Of a stretch of 64,000 bases of DNA, positions 44,362 through 53,865 are shown in pieces. Position numbers and translations under genes: made by a program. Where the stretch lies: the NCBI GenBank assembly GCA_947494445.1, contig CANLVD010000003.1, positions 186,001-250,000 on the forward strand, given 5' to 3'. Numbering within the stretch: position 1 is the first letter of the stretch; each line of letters starts with the position of its first letter. The DNA is from an uncultured Paracoccaceae bacterium. Lineage in GTDB: Bacteria; Pseudomonadota; Alphaproteobacteria; Rhodobacterales; Rhodobacteraceae. Under the pieces are notes generated by a model, which made no database searches, was not told where the DNA came from, and was given only the letters and a program-made list of their open reading frames with translations.

Positions 44362-44826
44362 TCATGCACTCCGGGTGTTTTTCGCGTTCATGGATGCAAC
44401 ATCCAGAACTTCGGGCTGTTGAGCCTCATGATTGTGGGCCGTGCCTGCATAGACGCGCAGGTTTGACATCTGCTGGCGCGACAGGGGACCGCCAGGCAAC
44501 ATCCGCTCGACCGCTTTGGTCACGACACGCTCGGGATGTGCGCCTTCCAGCAGCTGGCCTGCCGTGCGGGACTTGATGCCGCCGGGATGGCCAGTGTGCC
44601 AATAATAATTCTTGTCGGTGCGCTTCTTGCCGGTCATCTGCACTTTTTCAGCATTGATGACGATGACATTGTCGCCCATGTCCATGTGCGGCGTAAAAGA
44701 CGCCTTGTGCTTGCCGCGCAAGCGCATCGCGATGATCGAGGCAAGACGACCCAGAACGATGCCCTCTGCATCGATCAGGATCCACTTCTTGTCGATATCG
44801 GCTGGTTTGGCTGAATAGGTTTTCAT
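44362..44826 (-). CDS. rplM: 50S ribosomal protein L13
   Basis: The 154-residue protein opens [15 protein letters not shown] and contains L13 motifs, including the [19 protein letters not shown] region and [12 protein letters not shown]. It directly precedes rpsI, the usual bacterial pair. ATG 44826 gives the family N-terminus; the frame extends upstream to 44844. Confidence 0.96.
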   Translation of the reverse strand: MKTYSAKPADIDKKWILIDAEGIVLGRLASIIAMRLRGKHKASFTPHMDMGDNVIVINAEKVQMTGKKRTDKNYYWHTGHPGGIKSRTAGQLLEGAHPERVVTKAVERMLPGGPLSRQQMSNLRVYAGTAHNHEAQQPEVLDVASMNAKNTRSA

Positions 44827-44884
44827 CCGTATATCCGCTATCATCTTAAAGGGAAGACACGGGCAAGCCGCATCAGATGGCGTG

Positions 44885-44912
44885 GTTCTAAGGATTTACC
44901 GAGCCCAGTCAA
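44885..44912 (-). promoter_or_regulatory. Candidate sigma-70 promoter of rplM-rpsI
   Basis: On the minus strand TTGACT (44907-44912) and TAGAAC (44885-44890) are separated by 16 bases and lie about 60 bases before the rplM start. The AT-rich sequence just upstream (about 44915-44970) could serve as an UP element. Confidence 0.5.
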
Positions 44913-44980
44913 TCGGCAAATGATCAGTAATATTGTTTAATAACAGTGTGTTATAAAATAGGTATTTATTTACCCCACAA

Positions 44981-45406
44981 CTAGCGCTGTGGAGGGATCG
45001 AATAGGTCATTGAAGCATGCGCTACTGCGCGATCTGCGTCACCGGAATGCAGCAAAACATCCCCAACACAAAGCGATCTTCCCAGTTTCAGAATGCGGGC
45101 ATCGGCCAGAAGACGTCCAGGTTCGGGCTTGCGCATGAAATTGATTGTACAGCCTGTTGTGACCGTCAGCGCTTGCGGGCCGATCATCGCCAGCGTGACA
45201 ACATAGAAGGCCACATCGGCCAGAGCGAACATCGCCGGGCCAGACACTGTGCCACCTGGGCGCAAGTCCCCCTCATTTGCCAGCATCGACATGGTTGCGG
45301 TCATCGGACCTATGCACTCGATCTTGAAACGTCCGTCAATCTGCGGGAATTCAACGCTCAGGAACTCTCCGATCTCGTCCGCGGTCATTTTTGGTTGAAG
45401 GCTCAT
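44981..45406 (-). CDS. PaaI-type hotdog-fold thioesterase
   Basis: The 141-residue protein has the hotdog thioesterase motif GGTVSGPAMFALADVAFY, typical of PaaI-like enzymes that hydrolyse acyl- or aryl-CoA thioesters. The substrate is unknown. It starts three bases after ctaA and so is co-transcribed with it. Confidence 0.87.
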   Translation of the reverse strand: MSLQPKMTADEIGEFLSVEFPQIDGRFKIECIGPMTATMSMLANEGDLRPGGTVSGPAMFALADVAFYVVTLAMIGPQALTVTTGCTINFMRKPEPGRLLADARILKLGRSLCVGDVLLHSGDADRAVAHASMTYSIPPQR

Positions 45407-45409
45407 GGC

Positions 45410-46555
45410 TCAGGTCCCACGCGCGATCTTTTGTTCAAGCGGATAAAGGCTGACGAAACGCGCACGCAGCACCAGCACAAACAGCGCTATGGCAAGCAAC
45501 TGATGGAATATCGCGATGTTCCAAGGAGCCGCCATCATTACCGTGACGATGCCGATCACAACCTGTCCGAACAGGATCACCGCCATCCAGTCATAGGCCC
45601 GCCGCACCGCAACCAGTGCTGTCCCCCTCGCGCGCCACCAGACAAACAGACCCTTGGCAAGCAACACATAGGCCCAGATCCGATGGTTGAACTGCACAAG
45701 GCCTGCGTTCTCGAAGAAGTTGCGCCAGCCGGGCGTCAAGTCAAATGCCTCAGGCGGCACAAACTGTCCTGCCATCAGGGGCCATGAGGGGAAATAGCGC
45801 CCGGCATCGATCCCTGCGACCAGAGCCCCCAGCAGGATCTGGACAAACACCATAACGACCAAGATGCTCGAGAGACGCGCAAGCTTGTCCAGTTTCTGGC
45901 GGCGCGCCTTGAACAGGTCCATCTCAGCCCGGCGTAGTTGCAGGATGTACCATGTGATCAGCCCCAGAATGACAAAGGCGAGCCCCAGATGCGTGGCCAG
46001 CCGGTAAGAGGCCACATCAAGCCGCGCACCTGTCAAGCCAGATGACACCATCCACCATCCAATGGCCCCTTGCAGGCCACCAAGCAGGCCGATGCCCAGC
46101 AAGCGCGGCGTCCAGCCTGTCGGGATCTGGCGGCGGGCAAGAAAATAGACAAAACCGATGACCCAGACGAGGCCAATCAGGCGACCCAGTTGCCGATGCC
46201 CCCATTCCCACCAGTAGATGGTCTTGAAAGCCTCAAGGCTCATGCCCTCGTTTTGCAGCTTGTATTCGGGGATTGCGCGGTATTTTTCGAACTCCACATC
46301 CCATTCCGCTGCAGACATGGGTGGAATTGCCCCGGTAACCGGGCGCCATTCGGTGATTGACAGCCCGCTGTCGGTCAATCGGGTCAGGCCACCTACAAGG
46401 ATCATCACGACCACGAGGGCAAAGAGCACGGATAGCCACCCGGCGATGGCCTTGCGTGCCCCTTCGGGCTTCTTGCGCCTGGGTTTGGCGGTCTTGGCCT
46501 GAAGCGTCTCTTTGCTTTCAGAGACATCTTCAAAGATGCTGCGGGGTTTGCTCAT
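45410..46555 (-). CDS. ctaA: Heme A synthase (CtaA/COX15)
   Basis: The 381-residue protein has eight predicted membrane spans and the haem-ligand histidine segments WGHRQLGRLIG, THLGLAF, FNHRIWAY and FHQLLAIA. It converts haem O to haem A for aa3-type cytochrome oxidases. ATG 46555 follows AGGA on the minus strand. An N-terminal cytoplasmic extension of about 45 residues is basic and typical of the alphaproteobacterial type 2 (COX15) group. Confidence 0.93.
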   Translation of the reverse strand: MSKPRSIFEDVSESKETLQAKTAKPRRKKPEGARKAIAGWLSVLFALVVVMILVGGLTRLTDSGLSITEWRPVTGAIPPMSAAEWDVEFEKYRAIPEYKLQNEGMSLEAFKTIYWWEWGHRQLGRLIGLVWVIGFVYFLARRQIPTGWTPRLLGIGLLGGLQGAIGWWMVSSGLTGARLDVASYRLATHLGLAFVILGLITWYILQLRRAEMDLFKARRQKLDKLARLSSILVVMVFVQILLGALVAGIDAGRYFPSWPLMAGQFVPPEAFDLTPGWRNFFENAGLVQFNHRIWAYVLLAKGLFVWWRARGTALVAVRRAYDWMAVILFGQVVIGIVTVMMAAPWNIAIFHQLLAIALFVLVLRARFVSLYPLEQKIARGT

Positions 46556-46615
46556 GAGATCCTCAATGCGTCCTTGCCCCACATTTAGCTTTGGGCAGGC
46601 CGGGCTGCAAGCGTG

Positions 46616-47386
46616 TCACTCAGGCGCAGTCGGCCCTTTGGCCAGAGCGCGCAAAATGCCGTGAAATGTGCGCACATCCGCATCGGTCATCGGCATGCGG
46701 CTGAGCATATTGCGCAGGTTTTCGATCATGGAATGGCGTTTTTCCTCGGGCCAGAAGAACCCTGTGGCCTCCAGCTTCTCTTCAAAATGCGCCCGCAAAG
46801 CCGCCATCTCGGCCCCATTGGCTGCGCGCGCCTTTCCAGATGTCTGAACCTCGGGCGTGTCATCGGCCTGCCTGCGCCACTCATAGGCCATGAGCAGAAC
46901 GCATTGCGCCAGATTGAGCGAAGCAAAGGCCGGGTTCACAGGTACCGACACCACCGCATTGGCCAGAACAATGTCTTCGTTCTGCAGCCCTGCCCGCTCT
47001 GCCCCAAAGAGAATGCCGACCTGCTCACCGCGAGCCGCGCGCACGCGCGCATCGCGCATGGCTGCTTCCGGCGTGAAAACGGTTTTGGTCAGATCGCGGG
47101 GGCGCGCAGTGGTGGCATAGACATACGTGAGATCAGACACTGCGCCTTCTGTCGTTTCGGACAGTTGCACACCGTCGATCACACGTGCCGCACCCGAGGA
47201 CATGGCCACCGCCTTGGGATTGGGCCAGCCGTCGCGCGGATTGACCAGCCTGAGCCGGTCCAGACCGAAGTTCCACATGGCCCGTGCCGCTGCGCCAATG
47301 TTTTCGCCCATCTGCGGTCCGACCAGAACGATCGCAGGTTGATGGCCTGCCAGCGGGTCGGATTGGGCGTGATTGGTGCCGGACAT
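46616..47386 (-). CDS. TrmJ/TrmH-family SPOUT RNA methyltransferase
   Basis: The 256-residue protein has the SPOUT fold motifs IVLVGPQMGENIGAAARAM, ILFGAERAGLQNEDI and VPVNPAFASLNLAQCVLL. This pattern matches TrmJ, which methylates position 32 of tRNAs; other rRNA methyltransferases in the family cannot be excluded. ATG 47386 follows AGGAG at good spacing. Confidence 0.86.
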   Translation of the reverse strand: MSGTNHAQSDPLAGHQPAIVLVGPQMGENIGAAARAMWNFGLDRLRLVNPRDGWPNPKAVAMSSGAARVIDGVQLSETTEGAVSDLTYVYATTARPRDLTKTVFTPEAAMRDARVRAARGEQVGILFGAERAGLQNEDIVLANAVVSVPVNPAFASLNLAQCVLLMAYEWRRQADDTPEVQTSGKARAANGAEMAALRAHFEEKLEATGFFWPEEKRHSMIENLRNMLSRMPMTDADVRTFHGILRALAKGPTAPE

Positions 47387-47492
47387 GTGCGCTCCTGCTC
47401 TTGCTTGGCTCAAAGGCCGGGTGATACTGACAACTCAGGCCGATGGCAATCTGCGGGACACTGCAACATCTCCAAAACGTTCGATCAACTAC

Positions 47493-47509
47493 TGCATACA
47501 TTTGCATAC
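47493..47509 (+). promoter_or_regulatory. Direct repeat at one helical turn, candidate activator site for icd
   Basis: TGCATAC occurs at 47493-47499 and 47503-47509, ten bases apart, so both copies face the same side of the helix. A TATAGA hexamer follows at 47538-47543. The placement suits an activator contacting RNA polymerase near -35. No known regulator is assigned. Confidence 0.35.
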
Positions 47510-47574
47510 TGTACTTTCCTTCAATGTCGATTGCGCGTATAGACAGCGAAACCTGAACTTCCAGCGAGGATCCC

Positions 47575-48789
47575 ATGACCAAGATCAAAGTCGAAAACCC
47601 GGTTGTCGAACTTGATGGCGACGAGATGACCCGGATCATCTGGCAGTTCATCAAGGACAAGCTGATCCTGCCCTATCTTGATATTGACTTGAAATACTAC
47701 GATCTGGGCATGGAAGAGCGGGACCGGACTGACGATCAGATCACCATTGATGCAGCTCATGCGATCAAGGAGCATGGCGTTGGTGTGAAATGTGCCACCA
47801 TTACCCCTGATGAGGCCCGGGTTGAGGAGTTCGGTCTGAAACAAATGTGGCGGTCCCCCAATGGGACCATCCGCAACATTCTGGGCGGCGTTGTGTTTCG
47901 CGCACCCATCATATGCTCAAACGTGCCCCGACTGGTGCCCGGCTGGACCCGGCCCATAGTGATCGGCCGCCATGCCTATGGCGACCAGTATCGGGCGACG
48001 GATTTCCGCTTTCCCGGCAAAGGCAAGCTAACCATGAAATTCGTTGGTGAAGATGGCGAAGTGATTGAACGCGATGTCTTTGATGCGCCCGCCGCAGGTG
48101 TGGCCATGGGTATGTACAATCTCGACCAGTCGATCATCGATTTTGCGCGGGCCTCGTTCAACTACGGCCTGAACCTTGGTTGGCCTGTCTATCTGTCGAC
48201 CAAGAATACGATCCTGAAAGCCTATGACGGGCGGTTCAAGGATCTGTTTCAGGAAGTGTTCGACGCCGAATTTGCCCAGCAATATGAAGATGCCGGGATC
48301 ACGTATGAGCACCGCCTGATCGATGACATGGTGGCCGCTGCCATGAAATGGTCCGGCGGGTTCGTCTGGGCCTGCAAGAACTATGATGGGGATGTGCAGT
48401 CCGACACGGTCGCGCAGGGTTTCGGCTCACTTGGCCTGATGACATCACAGCTGATGACGCCCGATGGCAAGATCGTGGAGGCTGAAGCTGCCCACGGCAC
48501 GGTGACACGTCATTACCGTCAGCACCAGAAGGGAGAGGCAACGTCGACAAACTCCATCGCGTCGATTTACGCGTGGACCGGTGGGCTCAAGCACCGCGCC
48601 AAACTGGATGACAATGCGCCACTGATGAATTTTGCTGAAACCCTTGAGAACGTGATTGTGGATACCGTTGAAAGCGGCTTCATGACCAAGGATCTCGCCC
48701 TTCTGGTTGGCCCGGACCAGAAATGGCTGACGACCGAGGGATTTCTCGAAAAGATCGATGCAAATCTGAATGCGGCGCTGGTTGGCTGA
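47575..48789 (+). CDS. icd: NADP-dependent isocitrate dehydrogenase (eukaryotic-type subfamily)
   Basis: The 404-residue protein begins [20 protein letters not shown] and contains the type II IDH blocks ([25 protein letters not shown]-like segment, and the NADP-binding [16 protein letters not shown]). It converts isocitrate to 2-oxoglutarate in the TCA cycle. An AGGA precedes the start. Alphaproteobacteria commonly carry this homodimeric form rather than the E. coli type. Confidence 0.94.
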   Translation: MTKIKVENPVVELDGDEMTRIIWQFIKDKLILPYLDIDLKYYDLGMEERDRTDDQITIDAAHAIKEHGVGVKCATITPDEARVEEFGLKQMWRSPNGTIRNILGGVVFRAPIICSNVPRLVPGWTRPIVIGRHAYGDQYRATDFRFPGKGKLTMKFVGEDGEVIERDVFDAPAAGVAMGMYNLDQSIIDFARASFNYGLNLGWPVYLSTKNTILKAYDGRFKDLFQEVFDAEFAQQYEDAGITYEHRLIDDMVAAAMKWSGGFVWACKNYDGDVQSDTVAQGFGSLGLMTSQLMTPDGKIVEAEAAHGTVTRHYRQHQKGEATSTNSIASIYAWTGGLKHRAKLDDNAPLMNFAETLENVIVDTVESGFMTKDLALLVGPDQKWLTTEGFLEKIDANLNAALVG

Positions 48790-48845
48790 TCCACGCCAAG
48801 CATCACATGAAAACTGCAAATCCAGGCACTTGAGCTGGCTTTTCC

Positions 48846-48908
48846 ATGTCGCGCCCGCAGGGCGCGCCTTGCCCAACGGGAGCGGAGCGACGGGCGGGAG
48901 GCCCTGCT
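48846..48908. repeat. GC-rich palindromic element, possibly an interspersed repeat
   Basis: The region contains nested inverted repeats: GCGCCCGCAGGGCGC (48851-48865), and GCAGGGC (48857-48863) with GCCCTGC (48901-48907), which also enclose CGGGAGCGGAGCGACGGGCG. It lies between the 3' ends of icd and the DUF1330 gene. It resembles GC-rich dispersed elements of Rhodobacteraceae in my recollection; only one copy is visible in this window. Confidence 0.45.
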
Positions 48909-48909
48909 T

Positions 48910-49197
48910 CTATTCGTCCGTCTCGACGATCACGACAGAGCGGTCCGACGCCTCTTTCGCCAGCGGAACAACCGCTTGGTACTCAGGCGAGTTGTAGCAG
49001 GCAAGTGCCGCATCGACCGTCGGAAATTTCGCCACCACATTGCGCGGATATGCCTTGCCTTCCAGCTGTTCACACCGACCGCCACGGGCAATGAATTTGC
49101 CACCATGGGCCGGAATGCAGACCGAGGCCACTTCGATATAAGCGCCATAGGCATCTGCGTCGGTGACGTCCACGTGAGCTATCCATAGAGCTGGCAT
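48910..49197 (-). CDS. DUF1330 family protein
   Basis: The 95-residue protein has the DUF1330 (ferredoxin-like dimeric barrel) pattern: WIAHVDVTDADAYGAYIEVA and FIARGGRCEQLEGK. Family members are small cytosolic proteins of unknown role. It is convergent with icd and follows alaS on the same strand. Confidence 0.85.
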   Translation of the reverse strand: MPALWIAHVDVTDADAYGAYIEVASVCIPAHGGKFIARGGRCEQLEGKAYPRNVVAKFPTVDAALACYNSPEYQAVVPLAKEASDRSVVIVETDE

Positions 49198-49232
49198 TGT
49201 CTTCTCCTAAGTTCAAATTGCAGGAAGCTTCG

Positions 49233-51902
49233 TCAGGCAACACCGCCTAGTGCGGCACGCACCGCCTTGATGGCATCATCGGCGTTCTCCGGTGCTGTGC
49301 CTCCGGCCTGCGCCATGTCAGGTCGGCCACCGCCGCCCTTACCGCCTAGAGCTTCGGCCGCCACACGCACCAGATCAACAGCCGAGACCTTCGACGTCAG
49401 ATCTTCTGTCACCCCGACAGCAACTGCTGCACGACCGTCGGCATCGGCAATCAACAGGATCACGCCAGACCCCAGCTTGGCCTTGTGGTCATCGATCAAA
49501 CCGCGCAGATCCTTGCCCGACACGCCCTTTAGAACTTGTGCAAGAAATGGCATGCCAGCAACGGTCTCGGCTGTCGGCTCATCGCTGGCTCCACCACCTC
49601 CAGCCAACGCCAACTGACGGCGCAACTGGGCCAGTTCATTGGTCAGCGTCTTGCGCTCGGACAACAACGCCCGCACGCGCTCTGCGGCATCCTCAGGTGC
49701 TGATTTCAAAGCGCTAGCGACTTCAGCCAACCGGTGGTCCTGCGTGCTCAGATAGGTCATGGCCGCAGCACCTGACAAAGCCTCGATCCGACGCACGCCT
49801 GCAGAAGAAGCACTTTCCCCCACCACAACGAATGTGCCGATCTCACCGGTCTGAGCCACATGGGTGCCACCGCAAAGTTCAAGCGAATACACATCACCCG
49901 AAACGCCCAAGCCGCTGCCGTCCTTGCGACCCATGGACACGACACGGACTTCGTCGCCGTATTTCTCGCCAAAGAGCGCTCGGGCACCAAGGTCCTGCGC
50001 ATCCGTTGGCGTCATGATCCGAGTCTCAACGGCCGTGTTCTGACGAATATAGTCGTTGACATCAGCCTCAACCGCACGGATCTGATCGAGCGACATGCCC
50101 TTCTGATGTACAAAATCAAAGCGCAGCCGATCATCGGACACCAGACTTCCCCGCTGGGCAACGTGATCACCCAGATGCTCCCGCAGGGCTTCGTGCAAGA
50201 GATGCGTTGCCGAGTGATTGGCCCGGATCGCGCGCCTGCGCGTTGGATCAACGATCAGCTCAGCAGCTTGTCCTTTGGCAATCTCACCGCTCTCCACCTG
50301 CCCGATGTGAACAAAAAGACCGGCTTTTTTCTTGACGTCAGAGACAGTGACCACGCCGGTTTCCGTCCGGATTTCCCCGGTATCGCCAACCTGCCCGCCA
50401 CTTTCTCCGTAAAACGGTGTCTGGTTGAGAATGACCTGAACCGTTGCTCCAGCGCTTGCCTGATCCCTCACCTCGGTGCCCGAGACAATGGCTTGCACCT
50501 GACCCTCGGCCTTTTCCGTGTCATACCCAAGGAAATCCGTCGTGCCCCGGTCGTCGGCGATGTCGAACCAGATACTTTCATCTGCGGTTTCACCCGATCC
50601 GGACCACGCAGCACGGGCCTTGGCCTTCTGCTTGGCCATGGCACTGTCAAAGCCAGCCACATCCACGCCACGTGATTTTTCGCGAAGGGCATCCTGCGTC
50701 AGATCCAGCGGGAAGCCATAGGTATCGTAAAGCTTGAACGCCGTCTCACCGGGCAGGTTTGCTCCTTCAGGGAGCGTCTCAAGCGCTTCGTCCAACAGGC
50801 CCAAGCCACGATCGAGCGTTTGCTTGAAACGTGTTTCTTCGCTCAGCAGCGTCTCTTCGATCATGGCGCGCGCGCGGCCCAGTTCGGGGAAATGCTGGCC
50901 CATGTTGGCAACCAGCGCGCCGACCAGACGGTGCATGACCGGGTCCTTGGCGCCCAGCAGATGCGCATGGCGCATGGCGCGGCGCATAATCCGGCGCAGT
51001 ACATAGCCGCGCCCCTCATTTGACGGCAGCACGCCATCAGCCATCAGGAAAGACGATGAGCGCAAATGATCCGAGATTACCCGGTGATGCACGTTCTGAT
51101 CGCCATAGGGTTCGGTGCTGGTCAGATTGGCAGAGGCCTCGATCAGTGTGCGAAACACGTCCGTGTCGTAATTGTCGTGCGAGCCCTGAAGCGTCGCACC
51201 CATCCGCTCCAGCCCCATGCCGGTGTCGATGGATTTGTTGGGCAATTCCGTGCGGGAGCCGTCTTCATGCTGTTCGTACTGCATGAAGACGAGGTTCCAG
51301 ATTTCAATGAACCGGTCGCCATCTTCCTCTGGACTGCCTGGTGGCCCCCCCCAGATGTGATCGCCATGATCATAGAAAATCTCGGATGAAGGCCCACAGG
51401 GGCCGGTTGGACCCATCATCCAGAAATTGTCATCGGTGGCGATCCGTATGATCCGCTGGTCCGGCAGACCTGCGTATTTCTTCCAGATCTCGGCCGCCTC
51501 ATCATCGGTGTGATAAACCGTAACCAGAAGCTTGTCCTTGTTGACGCCGAATTCCTTGGTGATCAGATCCCAGGCAAGCGGGATTGCTGTTTCCTTGAAA
51601 TAGTCACCGAAGGAAAAGTTGCCCAGCATTTCGAAAAAAGTGTGGTGGCGCGCGGTATAGCCGACGTTGTCCAGATCATTGTGCTTGCCACCTGCGCGCA
51701 CGCATTTCTGTGATGTTGTCGCGCGCACATAATCGCGGTGTTCAAGCCCGGTGAAGACGTTCTTGAACTGCACCATGCCCGAGTTGGTAAACATCAACGT
51801 CGGATCATTGCGCGGCACCAAAGGAGAGCTGTCGACCTCCCGGTGATCATTGTTGCGGAAAAAATCCAAAAACGTGCTGCGGATATCGTTAAGGCTGGCC
51901 AT
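49233..51902 (-). CDS. alaS: Alanine--tRNA ligase
   Basis: The 889-residue enzyme is full length: an N-terminal class II catalytic domain ([32 protein letters not shown]), an editing domain with zinc ligands [11 protein letters not shown] and CGGTHV, and a C-terminal DHHA1 domain. It charges tRNA-Ala. The N-terminus [15 protein letters not shown] is standard. It lies downstream of recA on the same strand, separated by the recA terminator. Confidence 0.97.
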   Translation of the reverse strand: MASLNDIRSTFLDFFRNNDHREVDSSPLVPRNDPTLMFTNSGMVQFKNVFTGLEHRDYVRATTSQKCVRAGGKHNDLDNVGYTARHHTFFEMLGNFSFGDYFKETAIPLAWDLITKEFGVNKDKLLVTVYHTDDEAAEIWKKYAGLPDQRIIRIATDDNFWMMGPTGPCGPSSEIFYDHGDHIWGGPPGSPEEDGDRFIEIWNLVFMQYEQHEDGSRTELPNKSIDTGMGLERMGATLQGSHDNYDTDVFRTLIEASANLTSTEPYGDQNVHHRVISDHLRSSSFLMADGVLPSNEGRGYVLRRIMRRAMRHAHLLGAKDPVMHRLVGALVANMGQHFPELGRARAMIEETLLSEETRFKQTLDRGLGLLDEALETLPEGANLPGETAFKLYDTYGFPLDLTQDALREKSRGVDVAGFDSAMAKQKAKARAAWSGSGETADESIWFDIADDRGTTDFLGYDTEKAEGQVQAIVSGTEVRDQASAGATVQVILNQTPFYGESGGQVGDTGEIRTETGVVTVSDVKKKAGLFVHIGQVESGEIAKGQAAELIVDPTRRRAIRANHSATHLLHEALREHLGDHVAQRGSLVSDDRLRFDFVHQKGMSLDQIRAVEADVNDYIRQNTAVETRIMTPTDAQDLGARALFGEKYGDEVRVVSMGRKDGSGLGVSGDVYSLELCGGTHVAQTGEIGTFVVVGESASSAGVRRIEALSGAAAMTYLSTQDHRLAEVASALKSAPEDAAERVRALLSERKTLTNELAQLRRQLALAGGGGASDEPTAETVAGMPFLAQVLKGVSGKDLRGLIDDHKAKLGSGVILLIADADGRAAVAVGVTEDLTSKVSAVDLVRVAAEALGGKGGGGRPDMAQAGGTAPENADDAIKAVRAALGGVA

Positions 51903-51975
51903 CGGATCTCTCGGAATTTCTAGTCGATCTCGGACTTATCCGAGCGATGGCAGACTGTCCACTGGGCACACGCAA

Positions 51976-52001
51976 AAGGCCACCCGAAACCGGATGGCCT
52001 T
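51976..52001 (-). terminator. recA terminator
   Basis: On the minus strand an 11-bp stem with one G-U pair (AAGGCCATCCG / CGGGTGGCCTT, four-base loop) runs into TTGCG, 24 bases after the recA stop. Confidence 0.75.
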
Positions 52002-52024
52002 GCACTGTTCCTATGGATGGCCCG

Positions 52025-53086
52025 TCAGGTCTCGACCACGTCTTCTTCTTCCATGGGTGCATCGAAATCCAGACCATGAGCAGCCCGGATCTTGTCTTCG
52101 ATCTCAAGAGCCATTTTGCGGTTCTCCTTCAGGAAGGTCTTGGCATTCTCGCGCCCCTGCCCGATCCGCTCGTCCCCATAGGAGAACCATGACCCCGACT
52201 TCTCGACAATGCCGGCCTTCACGCCAAGGTCGATCAATTCACCCATTTTCGAGATGCCTTCGCCATACATGATGTCGAATTCAACCTGCTTGAAGGGCGG
52301 TGCCACCTTGTTCTTGACGACCTTGACGCGGGTTGCGTTGCCAACAACTTCATCGCGATCCTTGAGCGCACCGATGCGGCGGATGTCCAGACGCACGGAG
52401 GAATAGAATTTCAGCGCATTGCCACCGGTCGTTGTTTCTGGCGACCCGAACATGACGCCGATCTTCATCCGGATCTGGTTGATAAAGATCACCATGCAAT
52501 TGGTGCGGCTGATCGTACCGGTGAGCTTGCGCATGGCCTGACTCATCAGGCGGGCCTGTGCGCCAACCTGCGCGTCACCCATATCGCCTTCAAGCTCGGA
52601 TTTCGGCGTGAGTGCCGCCACCGAATCGACTACGATCATCGACACAGCGCCAGAGCGGACCAGCGTTTCGGTAATTTCCAGAGCCTGCTCGCCCGCATCG
52701 GGCTGTGAGATCAGCAATTCATCAAGATCGACCCCAAGTTTGCGGGCGTATGACGGATCGAGCGCGTGCTCTGCATCGACAAAGGCACAAACGCCGCCCT
52801 TTGCCTGCTCTTCCGCAATTGCGTGAAGCGCCAAAGTGGTTTTGCCCGAGCTTTCAGGGCCGTAGATTTCGATGATGCGACCCTTGGGCAATCCACCAAT
52901 TCCAAGGGCAATGTCCAGTCCCAGCGAGCCTGTCGACGTTGCCTCGATGTCCATTTTCGGTGCATCGCCGAGCCGCATGATGGAGCCTTTGCCAAAGCTC
53001 CGTTCAATTTGGCTGAGCGCCGATTCCAGAGCTTTCTGCTTGTCCATACCGCGCTTCTCGTCAAAATCCAGCAAAGTGGAAGCCAT
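52025..53086 (-). CDS. recA: Recombinase A
   Basis: The 353-residue protein has Walker [10 protein letters not shown] (about residues 76-84), the [19 protein letters not shown] loop region in slightly varied form, and an acidic C-terminal tail (EEEDVVE). It forms filaments on single-stranded DNA, promotes strand exchange and stimulates LexA cleavage. The SOS box upstream indicates autoregulated induction by DNA damage. Confidence 0.97.
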   Translation of the reverse strand: MASTLLDFDEKRGMDKQKALESALSQIERSFGKGSIMRLGDAPKMDIEATSTGSLGLDIALGIGGLPKGRIIEIYGPESSGKTTLALHAIAEEQAKGGVCAFVDAEHALDPSYARKLGVDLDELLISQPDAGEQALEITETLVRSGAVSMIVVDSVAALTPKSELEGDMGDAQVGAQARLMSQAMRKLTGTISRTNCMVIFINQIRMKIGVMFGSPETTTGGNALKFYSSVRLDIRRIGALKDRDEVVGNATRVKVVKNKVAPPFKQVEFDIMYGEGISKMGELIDLGVKAGIVEKSGSWFSYGDERIGQGRENAKTFLKENRKMALEIEDKIRAAHGLDFDAPMEEEDVVET

Positions 53087-53137
53087 AACCTGATCCTCTT
53101 ATTTCACATCCGCCTGAAAACGGCAATTGACTGCTTA

Positions 53138-53152
53138 GTTCGCCTCTTGTTC
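53138..53152. promoter_or_regulatory. LexA (SOS) box of recA
   Basis: GTTCGCCTCTTGTTC is an exact match to GTTC-N7-GTTC, the LexA operator of alphaproteobacteria, 52 bases upstream of the recA start. Confidence 0.85.
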
Positions 53153-53167
53153 TCATTAACCTTTTGA

Positions 53168-53182
53168 GACCAAATCGGGAAC
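53168..53182. promoter_or_regulatory. Degenerate second SOS-like box
   Basis: GACCAAATCGGGAAC reads as GTTC-N7-GGTC on the minus strand, one mismatch from the LexA consensus, 15 bases beyond the perfect box and 72 bases before the divergent sulfotransferase-like gene. It may support cooperative LexA binding or be chance. Confidence 0.35.
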
Positions 53183-53253
53183 ATTGCAACTAAAATTTTA
53201 TCTGACCAGCCTGACGGGAAATGGTTTAACACTTGGTAAAGGAGAGCTTGCTC

Positions 53254-53865
53254 ATGATGATTTCGCTGCGCGCCCGGCTGGTTTTTCTGGCCATGACCAA
53301 AACCGGATCAACGGCGATCGAGAACGCTTTGCGTGAACATTGCGAAATCATCTATTCAGGCGCACCTCAGGTCACTCACATGACATACCGGCGATATTCC
53401 AAGCATGTTGCGCCCTATCTCCAGGCGATGGATTTTGGAACATTCGAAACAACAGCCGTGCTGCGCCATCCTGTTTCCTGGCTCGGGAGTTGGTATCTTT
53501 ACCGTCAAAGACCTGCGCTGGACGGGCGACCGGAAAGCACAAAGGACATGAGTTTTGAGGGATTTACGGAACGATATTGCGACGGAGACCCCAATATTTC
53601 GGGGATTGGTCGACCATGGGAATTTCTCAGGGACAGCAAACAGGCTCTGGGCGTCGATCATGTGTTTGCCTATGAAAACCTGGACCGCTTTACCGGATTT
53701 TGGGCAAAAAGACTGGATGCCCCCATTGTCTTGGGCACGGCAAACGCCTCACCTTTAGGCTCAACTTTCCTGTCGCCAAAGCTTCTGTCGCGGCTTGAAA
53801 ACCACCTAAATCGAGAGTTCGATCTTTATGAGACCGTGGCCGGAAACGGATCCTTGCCAGAGTGA
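53254..53865 (+). CDS. Sulfotransferase-like protein
   Basis: The 203-residue protein has a PAPS-binding P-loop-like segment, FLAMTKTGSTAIENAL, and the second PAPS motif AVLRHPVSWLGSWYLYR, typical of sulfotransferase family 2 proteins, but is short for the family. It might sulfate a cell-surface or small-molecule substrate; none is identifiable. AAAGGAGAG precedes ATG 53254. It is divergent from recA across the SOS boxes, and its last 40 bases overlap cckA. Confidence 0.68.
   Translation: MMISLRARLVFLAMTKTGSTAIENALREHCEIIYSGAPQVTHMTYRRYSKHVAPYLQAMDFGTFETTAVLRHPVSWLGSWYLYRQRPALDGRPESTKDMSFEGFTERYCDGDPNISGIGRPWEFLRDSKQALGVDHVFAYENLDRFTGFWAKRLDAPIVLGTANASPLGSTFLSPKLLSRLENHLNREFDLYETVAGNGSLPE

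Noticed and set aside
46613-47542. 309-codon plus-strand frame opposite the SPOUT methyltransferase
   Set aside because: Composition and lack of motifs mark it as a shadow of the minus-strand gene.
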